37,387 nucleotides of DNA from Bacillota bacterium (lineage in GTDB: Bacteria; Bacillota; Clostridia; Peptostreptococcales; Anaerovoracaceae), in the NCBI GenBank assembly GCA_029239605.1, contig JARBUO010000018.1:1-37387 (forward strand), given 5' to 3'. Numbering within the stretch: the stretch's first letter is position 1; every line of letters starts with the position of its first letter. Under the pieces are notes generated by a model, which saw nothing but the letters and a program-made list of their open reading frames with translations, was not told the DNA's origin and made no database searches. This document shows positions 8,013 to 16,379 of this stretch, piece by piece. The position numbers and the translations under genes are program-made.

Positions 8013-8133
8013 CTCCGGAGCATCTCCTTTTCTTAGCACTGGGCTGGTCCGGGCTCTCTTACGATGGAACGTGGCGGGCCACCCCTATATTGTATGCGGT
8101 AGCAAGCCCATATGCGATCAAAATTGGGGAATC

Positions 8134-8514
8134 TTACAGGTATGCAATGGTCTCGATTTCTACCAGTACATCTTTCGGCAGGCGTGCAACCTCTACGGCA
8201 GAACGGGAAGGATAAGACCCTTCTGTAAAATACTTTGCGTAGATGGAGTTCATCGCTGCGAAGTCATTCATATCCTTTATAAAAACTGTTGTTTTCAGGA
8301 CCTTATCAAGGGAACTTCCCGCTTCTTCCAGGATTGCCTTGACATTTTTTAATACCTGTTCCGTCTGTTCTTCTATCGTTGTCCCTACGATGGCTCCGGT
8401 TTCAGGATCCAGCGGTACCTGACCTGAAGTAAAGAGCAGGTTTCCAAAGATATTGCCCTGGGAATAGGGACCGATGGCTGCCGGTGCAGCTTTTGTTGAA
8501 ACAATTTTTCTCAT
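8134..8514 (-). CDS. ridA: RidA family protein (enamine/imine deaminase)
   Basis: This 126-residue protein is a full-length RidA/YjgF/UK114 member. These trimeric cytoplasmic enzymes hydrolyse reactive 2-aminoacrylate-type imines released by PLP enzymes. Family blocks are [27 protein letters not shown], and [20 protein letters not shown], the last carrying the arginine that binds the substrate carboxylate and the conserved glutamate. AGGAGG lies five to six bases before the ATG. It appears to stand alone, about 60 bases from the YcxB-like gene, and no amino-acid metabolism partner is adjacent. Confidence 0.95.
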   Translation of the reverse strand: MRKIVSTKAAPAAIGPYSQGNIFGNLLFTSGQVPLDPETGAIVGTTIEEQTEQVLKNVKAILEEAGSSLDKVLKTTVFIKDMNDFAAMNSIYAKYFTEGSYPSRSAVEVARLPKDVLVEIETIAYL

Positions 8515-8578
8515 AGAATCCTCCTGTTAAAAGAAATAATATAGCAGTTTTAATTACATGCCTTTAGGCAATCAGCAA

Positions 8579-9100
8579 TTATCGTTTAAAGTATCGTTTG
8601 ACCATTTTTTCACTGATCACTTTCCGGGTAAATTCTATTTCTTCCGGACCAAAACATCTCTTCGGAAGGATAATCGCCTGCATGGTATTGAGATAGAGGT
8701 AAAAGTATTTTTTCGTCTCGTAGGCACAATAGAACATTTCCCATTGGTAGAACCCCGAGCTGTTTTCCCTCCCGCCTTCTTCCTGAATACCTGAATCAGA
8801 AATGGTCATAGACCGCTCGTTTCCAACTACCAGATGATCTGAGCGCAAGAACTTTTTAACGCTGGCCTGAAAAACAAAATACTGAAAAATGATCAAACCA
8901 AAAAACGCAATGCAGACATAGTAATACCAATCTGAAACCTCAGCGGCTCCGCTGATCCGGCCGAAGATTGCTCCCCCGGAGCATATGGCTGCCAAAATCA
9001 GAAATACCAGAAAACCCCGCTTTTTTTTGTAGGTATTAAAAAAGGTCAGCGATTTAAAATCCTGGGCAGTGGTACTGATCTTTATTGTAATCTCTTTCAT
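8579..9100 (-). CDS. YcxB-like membrane protein
   Basis: This 173-residue protein has two transmembrane helices (about residues 29-47 and 60-79) followed by a cytoplasmic domain of the YcxB type. That domain shows FYQWEMFYCAYETKKYFYLYL and QAIILPKRCF, the W...YFYLY...IIPKR pattern of the family. Its function is unknown. The start overlaps the stop of the upstream membrane-protein gene by four bases (ATGA), so the two are translationally coupled. Confidence 0.82.
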   Translation of the reverse strand: MKEITIKISTTAQDFKSLTFFNTYKKKRGFLVFLILAAICSGGAIFGRISGAAEVSDWYYYVCIAFFGLIIFQYFVFQASVKKFLRSDHLVVGNERSMTISDSGIQEEGGRENSSGFYQWEMFYCAYETKKYFYLYLNTMQAIILPKRCFGPEEIEFTRKVISEKMVKRYFKR

Positions 9101-9774
9101 GAAACTTCCTTTCCGTGAATACTTGTATTACTGTGATGGATTAACAGAATCAATAGTACCATAGCAATCAATGCAAGGGCACCGAACAGCATAACCATGA
9201 CAACTCCAAAGGGAACCGTCATCAGAGTAAGCAGCAGTGACACCATAAGCCCAAGCTCGGAAGCCATAATCAATTTCCAGCGTTCATCACAGATTCTGGC
9301 CAGAGTAAGGTCTCCCACGGATACAAGCAGACGCTTCAATCCCATACACAGATAATACGCAAAGAAGATACTTGCCGCAAATCCCAGCAGCATAAACACC
9401 ATGGCCAGCAGGGGCACTGCGCCGAAGATTCCTGCGCTGAAGAGCACAGAAGAAGAACTTTCGCCAAAAGCACCGTCGACAGACCCGGATGCAGGAGCCT
9501 GATAGACATTAACCAGTGAAAGCACCAGCAAAATGATAGCGTATTTCTTTGTAGTTTCAAAATGACTTCCATACGCCTTAATTCTTCCAAGACCTACGAT
9601 AACCATGATATAGCCGATGGGATCCGGGACGATGTCAAAACCCTGAATTCGAATATTGATGGCGGTGAGAATCAGCCCCCAGAAAACAAGTTTCAATCCG
9701 CTCATATCATATCGGTCCGCGAGTTCTCTTTGCACCGCTTCCTTTATCATTCCCCCGTTTTGCCTTTCTTCCAT
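9097..9774 (-). CDS. Hypothetical polytopic membrane protein
   Basis: The ATG at 9774 has AGAGG six bases upstream; a TTG immediately before it is also in frame. The 225-residue product has about five to six hydrophobic segments, including two long ones at the C-terminus (LLLTLMTVPFGVVMVMLF and ALIAMVLLILLI). A conserved-looking INIRIQGFDIVPDPIGY block near residues 38-54 is typical of small clostridial membrane proteins of unknown role. It overlaps the end of the GIY-YIG gene by 68 bases in another frame and overlaps the YcxB-like gene at its own 3' end, so the three probably form one operon. Confidence 0.7.
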   Translation of the reverse strand: MEERQNGGMIKEAVQRELADRYDMSGLKLVFWGLILTAINIRIQGFDIVPDPIGYIMVIVGLGRIKAYGSHFETTKKYAIILLVLSLVNVYQAPASGSVDGAFGESSSSVLFSAGIFGAVPLLAMVFMLLGFAASIFFAYYLCMGLKRLLVSVGDLTLARICDERWKLIMASELGLMVSLLLTLMTVPFGVVMVMLFGALALIAMVLLILLIHHSNTSIHGKEVS

Positions 9775-10051
9775 CAAGAACCTCTCTTTCCCCGTTAATC
9801 AGTCTGAATTTATCTGCTCTCACCAGTTTTTTGATCTGGTGTTCTCTTCTTAAGGCAGTACTTTTGTCTTCGCAGCATTCGCTGTAGAGAAGCCTTACAG
9901 GGCCTCGTCCTCTTGTGTACTTGGCACCTCCGCCGCTGTTATGGGCGGCGATTCTGGCCCCAAGGTCGGTGGTCCACCCCGTATAAAGGGTCCCGTCAGC
10001 ACACTCCACGATGTAAACAAAATCTCGCTGCTGCCCATCGGTATCTTTCAT
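9707..10051 (-). CDS. GIY-YIG nuclease superfamily protein (UPF0213/YhbQ-like)
   Basis: I choose the ATG at 10051 (MKDTDGQQ), preceded by GGGAGG, over an upstream TTG at 10117 that lies inside the preceding gene; the product is 114 residues. The GIY-YIG core is present: YIVECADGTLYTGWTT (YIV and YTG elements), then LGARIAAHNSG, AKYTRGRGPVRLLY and the KSTALRREHQIKKL helix. The predicted catalytic arginine and tyrosine are retained. UPF0213 members are single-domain proteins of about 80-100 residues with nucleic-acid-related but poorly defined roles. The last ~25 residues are basic and glycine-rich and are encoded where the gene overlaps the next one. Confidence 0.9.
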   Translation of the reverse strand: MKDTDGQQRDFVYIVECADGTLYTGWTTDLGARIAAHNSGGGAKYTRGRGPVRLLYSECCEDKSTALRREHQIKKLVRADKFRLINGEREVLDGRKAKRGNDKGSGAKRTRGPI

Positions 10052-10088
10052 GCATTGGCCTCCCTTTTTCAGTCTTCCCTGCTTTTGC

Positions 10089-10640
10089 TCATGCATTGGT
10101 TTTCTGAAGGGCTTCAAACTCTTCTGCCAGCATGGAATAGCAGTTCACATCCCGAAGGGTGCCGTCATAAATCTTATACGCCTTCCTCAGTGTTCCCTCA
10201 AATTGAAAACCGCACTTCTCAATAACTCTTCCTGAACGTTGATTCAGAGGGCTTCGGTAAATGGATACCATCAGAAGTTTCAACTCCTGAAATCCGTACC
10301 GAAGTACAGCTTTTGCCGCCTCGGTCATGATGCCCCTTCCCCAAAAATCCTCATGAAGGGCGTACCCCAGCTCTTTGCAGTTAACTTCGGGTCTTCGCAC
10401 ATCATGCTCATATCCGATGGAGCCGATTACCTTTCCTGTTTCCTTATGTACAATGGCCCAGCTGTCATACTTATCAAGGAACAATGACTGCATGATTTCC
10501 AGTGATTCCACTTTGCTTTCATGTGGTTTCCAGCCGCCATGGGGACCCACATTGGGATTTTTCGCGTAATCATAAAGATCGTCAACATCCTCAATGGACC
10601 AGTCTCTCAGCAGCAAACGTTCTGTCTCGATGGTTTTCAT
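10089..10640 (-). CDS. GNAT acetyltransferase (RimJ/RimL-like)
   Basis: This 183-residue protein has the Acetyltransf_3 fold typical of ribosomal-protein-type and small-molecule N-acetyltransferases. It begins with IETERLLLRDW, and the acetyl-CoA pyrophosphate loop is LGYALHEDFWGRGIMTEAA. It ends with the N-R-S-GRVIEKCGFQFEGTLRKA segment common to this subgroup. The start overlaps the stop of the upstream GNAT gene by four bases (ATGA). The acceptor substrate cannot be deduced. Confidence 0.9.
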   Translation of the reverse strand: MKTIETERLLLRDWSIEDVDDLYDYAKNPNVGPHGGWKPHESKVESLEIMQSLFLDKYDSWAIVHKETGKVIGSIGYEHDVRRPEVNCKELGYALHEDFWGRGIMTEAAKAVLRYGFQELKLLMVSIYRSPLNQRSGRVIEKCGFQFEGTLRKAYKIYDGTLRDVNCYSMLAEEFEALQKTNA

Positions 10641-11131
10641 GATTGTTTCATCTCCTCAATCTGTTGTCTGTTCAGTCTGAAAACTTTGAACCAGTTGATT
10701 TCCTCAGCTCCCATGCTGCGGTAGTATTCCTTACCGGTTAGATTTGTCTCCATACAATACCAGTCCATCCTGCCACAGTCCTTTTGGCAAGCCACTTCTG
10801 CCAAAGCACGGAACATTCTGCTGCCGATCCCCTTTCCCCGGTGATGCTCTCTCACGTAGATATCATCGATATAAAGCGTACGCTTTCCGGTAAAGGTCGA
10901 GAAACTGTATGCCCAGATGGCGAAGCCCACAGGCTCCCGTTCCAGCTCGGCAATCATCGCATCAGCACCTCCGCGGTCAAACAAAACGTCCCTCAGGCCG
11001 GCCTCCGTACTTTGAATCTCCTCCTCGGCGCCCTCAAACCGCGCAAGTTCATAGATAAAGCCCAGGATCACCTCCAAATCGTTTTCATTGGCAGGTCTGA
11101 GCGTTAGCCCCTGCCCTTCGTACTGTTTCAT
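10637..11131 (-). CDS. GNAT acetyltransferase (diamine/SSAT-like)
   Basis: This 164-residue protein has a GNAT fold close in pattern to spermidine/spermine and diamine acetyltransferases. It shows LTLRPANENDLEVILGFIYELARFE at the start, IDDIYVREHHRGKGIGSRMF (strand 4 and the acetyl-CoA loop), and the C-terminal WYCMETN...YYRSMGAEEINWFKVFRL. The start has AGGAGG upstream. It is the first gene of a coupled pair with the second GNAT. Polyamine acetylation is an inference from overall resemblance; amino acid or aminoglycoside substrates are possible. Confidence 0.88.
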   Translation of the reverse strand: MKQYEGQGLTLRPANENDLEVILGFIYELARFEGAEEEIQSTEAGLRDVLFDRGGADAMIAELEREPVGFAIWAYSFSTFTGKRTLYIDDIYVREHHRGKGIGSRMFRALAEVACQKDCGRMDWYCMETNLTGKEYYRSMGAEEINWFKVFRLNRQQIEEMKQS

Positions 11132-11245
11132 AAAGATTCCTCCTTACACAGATTTTCCAAAGGCCGAAAAAGCTCCTTCGCTTTCCCCATCCCGGCAAAC
11201 CCGGACAAAAGCTTCGGCATGAAGGCTGCTGATCATTATTGCCGT

Positions 11246-11608
11246 TTATCTCTGATCCTGGATTTCCTGCTGCACCTTTCTGGTCAGTGATTTCAGCAGG
11301 ACTTCATAGGATTGGTCCAGCATATCTCTAACTACGTCATCCGGAACATCGCCCTCAAGATACAGAGAGTTCCAATGCTCCTTATTCATGTAGTAACCCG
11401 GGACGATATCCTTATACGTGCTCCGAAGCAGCTGTCCGTCCATCGGTGCCAGTTTCATCGTAAAAATAGGTTTCCCCACCTTATCACCGCCCTGCATACC
11501 GAACATTTTGCCGCGGATCATATACCGCACTGCATCCCACTCTGGCTTATAGTCCTTCTCAACACCGGGCTTTGCAAGTAAATATTCATCCATCCAGGTA
11601 TACTTCAT
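11246..11608 (-). CDS. MmcQ/YjbR family DNA-binding-like protein
   Basis: The ATG at 11608 (MKYTWMDEYLL) follows AAGGAGG, giving 120 residues; upstream in-frame codons lack a site. The protein matches the YjbR/MmcQ family (a CyaY-like fold, often annotated as DNA-binding). Blocks are PGVEKDYKPEWDAVRYMIRGKMF, IFTMKLAPMDGQLLR, IVPGYYMNKEHWNSL and the C-terminal helix with QSYEVLLKSLT. Its molecular role is poorly defined in all organisms. It appears monocistronic; no link to the upstream LTA-synthase-like gene is evident. Confidence 0.85.
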   Translation of the reverse strand: MKYTWMDEYLLAKPGVEKDYKPEWDAVRYMIRGKMFGMQGGDKVGKPIFTMKLAPMDGQLLRSTYKDIVPGYYMNKEHWNSLYLEGDVPDDVVRDMLDQSYEVLLKSLTRKVQQEIQDQR

Positions 11609-11807
11609 CACGATCCCCTCCTTAATAATAATCCTCCAAAGATAGGAAAACGGCAGCATCGGATCTACGGAACTTCTCCGCAAGCCGCGCTGCCTGTTTC
11701 GCAGTCCCTTATTCGTTCATGCCAGTATCGTCTCAGACCATTGTCGATGACTCATGCTTTAGTCTTTTCAGCCGTTTATTTCGTCATGTCTTCGTCTTTT
11801 TAGTCTC

Positions 11808-13775
11808 TTATTCCGTTGTGCTCAGGATTTCATTATTCTTTTCCACCTGGCTTACCTTCATTTTGGCTACATCTTCCGGCTTGACCTCCTCCAGAAGTCC
11901 AAGAACCGTGGGACCCAGGAAGATGGTATCAAGCACTTTATCACCGATGGAGATTTTACTGAATGGTGTAAAGTTTTGTCCCTTGATATAGTATTTCTTA
12001 CCGACTTCAACCACGCGCTCTACCTTGATTTCCTTCACACCCATCTTCATATCTGTGGTTGAGAAGGGATTAATGCCTCCGTAAATATATTCTTTGCCGT
12101 AAAGCATGTCATACTGGAGCGCTTTGAGATTGGAAAGATACATGGAATCTTCTCTATGCTGCTGGTGATACTTGGTCAGTACGCCTTCATGAATGTCAAT
12201 CCGATTCAGCACTTCTGCACTCAGCTGGTATGCATAGAGGTTCTTATCTTCCTTTTTTAATCCAAAGTTATCCCAAATAACATACTGTGTCTGATAAACA
12301 GTCTTGTTCACCAGATCACTGTCTTGAATGTTTAAGCTCGGCAAATGGTCTCCGTACATGACGAGTACGGTATCCTCATCAAAATTCTTCAATGCTTCTG
12401 TAAGATTTCCGATAAACTCATCCATTTCATGAATCTGCTGCACATAATATTCAAAGGCATATGCATCACTTTCCACCTGGATTCCCGACATGGTGACCTT
12501 AGGATTTTGTATCAGTCTCATATCGGGATACTGACCGTGCCCCTGAACGGATATGGTGTATACCAGATCTTCGCTTTTCGTCGATTCCAGGGCTGCCAGG
12601 ATCTCATCGGTGAGAACCCGGTCTTTTGCCCAGTTCTTCGGTGTCTTTGTCACATTATTCATATATTCCAGAGAGGTAAAAGTATCAAATCCCATGTTAG
12701 GGAATACCTTGTTTCTCCCGTAAAAAGCACCTCTGTGATTATGGATTGCATGGGTTCCGTATCCCAGTCGTTTCAGGTCATATGCGATGCTCTCGCAGGT
12801 TTTATCCTTAAGCACCGATTTATAAGGATATTCTCCCGGTCCGAAAAATCTCACCCGCATACCAGAAAGAACTTCAAATTCCGTATTGGCCGTTCCGGCC
12901 CCTATGGAAGGAACCGTCAGAAATCCGGAAGAATAATTCTCTTTGAGCTTTCTGAAATTTGGAACGGGATCTTGTGAAAAGGAGAGAGATTCCATCAGCG
13001 TCGGATCAAAAAAGGACTCCAGCTGCAGCATGATAATATTGGGTTTTCTTCCACTCTCTCCTGTAGATACAGGAATCGTAGTCAGCTGCTCCAGCTCTTC
13101 TTCCGTAAAGATGCTCTTGATTTGCGCTTCGGAATACCCACTTGGAGTAGAGATTCCGGTATTGAGCCATGTATTCACAAAGCAGTAAGGAAACCCGTAA
13201 TCCCTGTAAGCGTAACCCAGATTTCCAAAATAGGTTGAAACCCAATTCTGATTGACCGCAAGGGTTGTAGACCCATACATTACAAGGCCAAGCAGCAGGA
13301 CACCCAGAACACTTTTTTTGTAATCAATTTTTTGTTTATGCTTTGGCATAAAAATGAACACCAGAACAAGCGCAATGACAACAAGCAGACCCGCAGCACC
13401 AACCAAAATCATTTGAACCGTGTTCAGATAGTTAGGAATAATGGACATTACCGACTCAAGCAGGGCCAGATCTGTCACCGTAAACGGCGTCGTTCTGTAG
13501 CTGAGAATCACGCCATTTGTGATTCCGATGGACAACCAAAAAATTGATACGATCACATAAACAAAAATTCGCCTCTTTACCAGATACGCAATGGAGAAGG
13601 TAAAGAAGATTAAAAATGTGTTGTAAAGGAAGGTCATGGGAGAATCTGCAATGTAATCCAGACATAGCAGAACCGACCTTCTGCTGACTGCTTCGATTAT
13701 GAAATTGATCATAAAAGAAAGCACAACGCACAACGAGATTGAGTTGTGCAAATATTTATTAAAAAAAGCTTTCAT
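11808..13775 (-). CDS. LTA-synthase-family sulfatase, membrane bound
   Basis: This 655-residue protein has five N-terminal transmembrane segments (about residues 10-200) and an extracellular sulfatase/alkaline-phosphatase-fold domain (about 245-560). It carries NIIMLQLESFFDP (metal-binding Glu), GAGTANTEFEVLSGM (the threonine nucleophile) and VMYGDHLPSL (metal-binding Asp-His). Family members transfer glycerol phosphate from phosphatidylglycerol to build lipoteichoic acid or modify other surface polymers. Beyond the sulfatase domain lie about 90 more residues with a beta-rich, IPT/TIG-like piece (YYIKGQNFTPFSKISIGDKV), not part of the usual enzyme. Regulation is not evident; it lies downstream of rsmA. 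Confidence 0.92.
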   Translation of the reverse strand: MKAFFNKYLHNSISLCVVLSFMINFIIEAVSRRSVLLCLDYIADSPMTFLYNTFLIFFTFSIAYLVKRRIFVYVIVSIFWLSIGITNGVILSYRTTPFTVTDLALLESVMSIIPNYLNTVQMILVGAAGLLVVIALVLVFIFMPKHKQKIDYKKSVLGVLLLGLVMYGSTTLAVNQNWVSTYFGNLGYAYRDYGFPYCFVNTWLNTGISTPSGYSEAQIKSIFTEEELEQLTTIPVSTGESGRKPNIIMLQLESFFDPTLMESLSFSQDPVPNFRKLKENYSSGFLTVPSIGAGTANTEFEVLSGMRVRFFGPGEYPYKSVLKDKTCESIAYDLKRLGYGTHAIHNHRGAFYGRNKVFPNMGFDTFTSLEYMNNVTKTPKNWAKDRVLTDEILAALESTKSEDLVYTISVQGHGQYPDMRLIQNPKVTMSGIQVESDAYAFEYYVQQIHEMDEFIGNLTEALKNFDEDTVLVMYGDHLPSLNIQDSDLVNKTVYQTQYVIWDNFGLKKEDKNLYAYQLSAEVLNRIDIHEGVLTKYHQQHREDSMYLSNLKALQYDMLYGKEYIYGGINPFSTTDMKMGVKEIKVERVVEVGKKYYIKGQNFTPFSKISIGDKVLDTIFLGPTVLGLLEEVKPEDVAKMKVSQVEKNNEILSTTE

Positions 13776-13820
13776 GTTTCCGCTATTTCCTCCAGGTTCG
13801 TTATCGCTCCGCTCCTTCAG

Positions 13821-14705
13821 CTACCGCTCTGCTCTGATTGCATTAGCCAGGGCAGCGAACTCCTCCAGACTCAGGGTTTCGGCTCTGCGTACAGGATCGA
13901 TCCCGGCGGCAGCCATAACCACTGCGATTTCATCCTTCGTCAAACCGTAAATGCCGGTCAGTGAGTTCAGGAGCGTCTTTCTTCTTTGTCCGAATCCGGC
14001 CTTGACCACAGCAAAGAAGGTTTCTTCGCTGGATAAAAGCACCGGTTTTTCTTTCCGCACATCCAGGCGGATCACTGTGGAGTCAACCTTGGGCTGCGGA
14101 ACGAAAATTTCTTTCGGCGCATTGGCCACATGAGCCACGGTGCAATAATACTGAACTGCCACCGAAAGAGCCCCATAGGTCCTTGACCCCGGCTGCGCCT
14201 TGATCCTGTCGGCCACTTCTTTCTGCAACATGATGGTGATGCTGTCTGTCTGTACCCGATCCTCCAGAATCTTCATGATAATTGGCGTCGTAATATAATA
14301 GGGAAGATTCCCCAGAATTCTGACGCCCTCTCTTTTTTGACCATTGATCAGTTCATTTTGTTCCAGTAAAGCTGGAAGATCAATTTTCAATATGTCACTG
14401 TTTATAATTTCGATATTGTCATAGTCGCTAAGTGTATCTTTCAAGATTGGTATCAGATTTCTGTCGATTTCAACAGCGATTACCTTCCCGGCAGCCTCAG
14501 CAGCTGCTGCGGTAAGAACGCCGATGCCCGGTCCGATTTCAATCACCAGATCCCCTTTTCCTATCATTGATTTTTCAATAATCTTGTCGATAATATTTTT
14601 ATCTGTTAAAAAATTTTGGCCAAGGCTTTTCGAAAATTGAAAGCCGTGTTTTCGTCTTACTTCACTAATCGTAGCTGGTGAATATAATTTCATGCTCTTC
14701 CCCAT
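13821..14705 (-). CDS. rsmA: 16S rRNA (adenine1518-N6/adenine1519-N6) dimethyltransferase
   Basis: RsmA (KsgA) dimethylates two adjacent adenines in the 3' hairpin of 16S rRNA during small-subunit assembly. The 294-residue protein has the entry motif KSLGQNFL, the SAM-binding EIGPGIGVLT (about residue 57), an acidic VEID after strand 2, the catalytic NLPYYITTPI, and a C-terminal helical domain with GFGQRRKTL. The length is normal. Two starts are possible, 14705 and 14693 (MKLYSP, with GGGGA upstream). It follows rnmV, the order found in Bacillus. Loss of its methylation confers kasugamycin resistance in other bacteria. Confidence 0.97.
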   Translation of the reverse strand: MGKSMKLYSPATISEVRRKHGFQFSKSLGQNFLTDKNIIDKIIEKSMIGKGDLVIEIGPGIGVLTAAAAEAAGKVIAVEIDRNLIPILKDTLSDYDNIEIINSDILKIDLPALLEQNELINGQKREGVRILGNLPYYITTPIIMKILEDRVQTDSITIMLQKEVADRIKAQPGSRTYGALSVAVQYYCTVAHVANAPKEIFVPQPKVDSTVIRLDVRKEKPVLLSSEETFFAVVKAGFGQRRKTLLNSLTGIYGLTKDEIAVVMAAAGIDPVRRAETLSLEEFAALANAIRAER

Positions 14706-14743
14706 TATCCTCTTTTGTATATTTTAGCTAATTCCCGGTTCTT

Positions 14744-15289
14744 TTATCTATCTTGATCCGAAAGCTGAAGTACCGCTTCAAGGAGTTCGTTTCTCTCCAC
14801 CCCATACTGGTTCAACCTGTTAAGAAAGACCTTGGTATTGCCATAACCGATTCCCAGCAGTTTCCCCAGTCTGTCCCGGCGCTCTGCACTGCCGGAAGCG
14901 CCGGCAAGGCCCAGCTCAAATAAATCCTGCAACACAAACTCGCATCGTCTATCTGCAATAGAAAGTCTTATCTTTTCCAATGCTGCTCTGATATCTTCCG
15001 GTGCTGCGTTTTCGATTCCGATATCGCCGTCCTTCGTTGCCTCCTCCCGCGGTAAAAAAGCATGCTTTCCATCAGGAAAGCGCGCGGAAAGCCTTTTTCG
15101 AATTTGATCTCCGGCGAAATCCGGATCAGTAAATATAATAATTCCTCTTTCGGTATATGCCTTTGCTATTAAGTCGAAGGTTTTCCGGCTGATTCCGTAG
15201 CCGTGTGTTGCTATGGTTTCTGCATCTACAGCACGCTTTACAGCCGCTTCATCGTCTCTTCCCTCTACTACGATGACCTCTCTTATCAT
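14744..15289 (-). CDS. rnmV: Ribonuclease M5
   Basis: RNase M5 matures 5S rRNA by cutting the precursor at both ends. The 181-residue protein opens with the TOPRIM motif IVVEGRDDEAAVKRA and continues with HGYGIS and IIFTDPDFAGDQIRKRL, carrying the conserved glutamate and DxD acidic residues that bind metal. The C-terminal half (GIENAAPEDIRAAL, KVFLNRLNQYG) matches the M5-specific helical domain. AAGGAG precedes the ATG. It sits directly upstream of rsmA and downstream of the divIC-like gene, probably in one transcript. Confidence 0.95.
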   Translation of the reverse strand: MIREVIVVEGRDDEAAVKRAVDAETIATHGYGISRKTFDLIAKAYTERGIIIFTDPDFAGDQIRKRLSARFPDGKHAFLPREEATKDGDIGIENAAPEDIRAALEKIRLSIADRRCEFVLQDLFELGLAGASGSAERRDRLGKLLGIGYGNTKVFLNRLNQYGVERNELLEAVLQLSDQDR

Positions 15290-15316
15290 GGAAACTCCTT
15301 AATTCCTTCCCCGAAT

Positions 15317-15781
15317 CTACTGAGGAATAATTCCTCCCTTGTCCTTCTTTCCATCCTCATCAGGAAGCACATATAATATTTCTCCCGGTTTGATCATCCT
15401 AAGCTGCTGCCTCGCCTGTTGTTCAATATATTCCGGACTGTTGACCTGAGAATAAACTTTCTCCAGCTTGTCCTTCTGTTCTAAAAGCGCTTGTTGTTCT
15501 TTCATGGTTTTAGCTTCCGTAAGCTTCAGGCTGACAATATTAAATGCAGATACTCCTATGATACAAAGGATGAACAGAAAAACGAAAAAATACACCATTC
15601 GGCGACGGGCTTTTCTCCCGGCCTGGCGTTCCGTTACAACCTGTTTTGTTTTTGGGGTCTTGCCCCTTTTCTCCGCAGCGTCTTTCCGTTTCTTTTTTCG
15701 TTCCCGTCTTGCTTCTTCAATGTCGATAACCTGACTGCTGCTCTTAAATTCTCTGCTGCGGCGCTTCTTTCTTTTCAACAT
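15317..15781 (-). CDS. Septum formation initiator (DivIC/FtsL-like) protein
   Basis: This 154-residue bitopic membrane protein has a very basic cytoplasmic N-terminus (residues 1-62, many Lys/Arg), one transmembrane helix (about 63-84), and an extracellular coiled coil (about 90-130) ending in the family signature SPEYIEQQARQQLRMIKPGE. DivIC/FtsB proteins recruit and activate the septal cell-wall machinery. The next gene upstream is yabQ, as in Bacillus, where divIC follows yabQ. The start has CAGGTGAT upstream and lies five bases after the yabQ stop, so the genes are co-transcribed. I call it divIC-like rather than assigning the symbol. Confidence 0.88.
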   Translation of the reverse strand: MLKRKKRRSREFKSSSQVIDIEEARRERKKKRKDAAEKRGKTPKTKQVVTERQAGRKARRRMVYFFVFLFILCIIGVSAFNIVSLKLTEAKTMKEQQALLEQKDKLEKVYSQVNSPEYIEQQARQQLRMIKPGEILYVLPDEDGKKDKGGIIPQ

Positions 15782-15785
15782 AAGA

Positions 15786-16088
15786 TCACCTGCTGTTTAT
15801 TGTAGCACAAAAAAATTTTTTCCACAAGACAGCGCCGGCTCCAAATGCTAGCAAAGCATGAAAACTAAGCCTTCCAAAGCTGCAATAATAAAGAAAGGAG
15901 CAGGTCAAAAGCGCAGCAAACAGCCAGAATAAGACATCCTGAATAAAAGACATCTTATTCCCCGGCTGAAATTTAATTTTTAGCTTAGAATACAAATCAT
16001 GGAAAATCATAATTGTCATGCCGGCAGCAAGCATAATGACAAATTCAAAGGATTGATCCAGGATCAGTGGATTGATCGCTGCACTCAT
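15786..16088 (-). CDS. yabQ: Spore cortex biosynthesis protein YabQ
   Basis: YabQ is an integral membrane protein needed for spore cortex formation in the mother cell. The 100-residue product has three hydrophobic segments and the motif GMTIMIFHDLYSKLK (the MxxxxxYDxxR-like element of the family). It is shorter than Bacillus YabQ (about 210 residues) but similar to other clostridial versions. Its start overlaps the yabP stop by four bases, showing translational coupling, and the divIC-like gene follows at once. Assignment rests on both motif and position. Confidence 0.85.
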   Translation of the reverse strand: MSAAINPLILDQSFEFVIMLAAGMTIMIFHDLYSKLKIKFQPGNKMSFIQDVLFWLFAALLTCSFLYYCSFGRLSFHALLAFGAGAVLWKKFFCATINSR

Positions 16089-16345
16089 TTCAGAATCTTT
16101 TTCAGGAAGCCCTTTTCCTGTCGGTCTTTTTTTGCTGTATACACCGCGGAGCTGATCGATCCGGTAATTAAAACCCTGCCTTCTTCCAGATCCAGCTTCT
16201 GAATATGTAGGTTCTCTCCTTTAATAATCAATCCTCCATTCTTCAGGCTCAGCAGTATGATTTCCTCATTAAAGCTTTCTACATCCGTAACTTCCGTAAC
16301 GGAAACTCTTTCTCTATTGTCTATATTCACTACGTGCGTATCCAT
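16085..16345 (-). CDS. yabP: Sporulation protein YabP
   Basis: YabP is a small cytoplasmic protein produced in the mother cell during sporulation. The 86-residue sequence keeps the family core: DNRERVSVTEVTDVESFNEE, then GGLIIKGENLHIQKLDLEEG and VLITGSISSAVYT. I start it at the ATG at 16345, eight bases after AAAAGGGG. A GTG at 16354 is also in frame but abuts the ribosome binding site. That ribosome binding site is the 3' arm of a perfect hairpin (16353-16379). It heads the yabP-yabQ-divIC-rnmV-rsmA run. yabO, commonly upstream, is absent here. Confidence 0.92.
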   Translation of the reverse strand: MDTHVVNIDNRERVSVTEVTDVESFNEEIILLSLKNGGLIIKGENLHIQKLDLEEGRVLITGSISSAVYTAKKDRQEKGFLKKILK

Positions 16346-16352
16346 AAAAAAC

Positions 16353-16379
16353 ACCCCTTTTCAATATATGAAAAGGGGT
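16353..16379 (-). terminator. Hairpin with T-run that also holds the yabP ribosome binding site
   Basis: On the minus strand ACCCCTTTTCA pairs with TGAAAAGGGGT across a five-base loop (11 bp, perfect). A G and T6 follow, and then directly the ATG of yabP. It looks like an intrinsic terminator for the upstream secreted-protein gene, yet its 3' arm supplies the AAGGGG used by yabP. Confidence 0.75.

Noticed and set aside
8089..8115. CATACAAT with an upstream GCATATG on the minus strand, like a sigma-E sporulation promoter before the helical-protein gene
   Set aside because: The spacer is only about 12 bases, shorter than the usual 13-15, and the gene is not a known sporulation gene.
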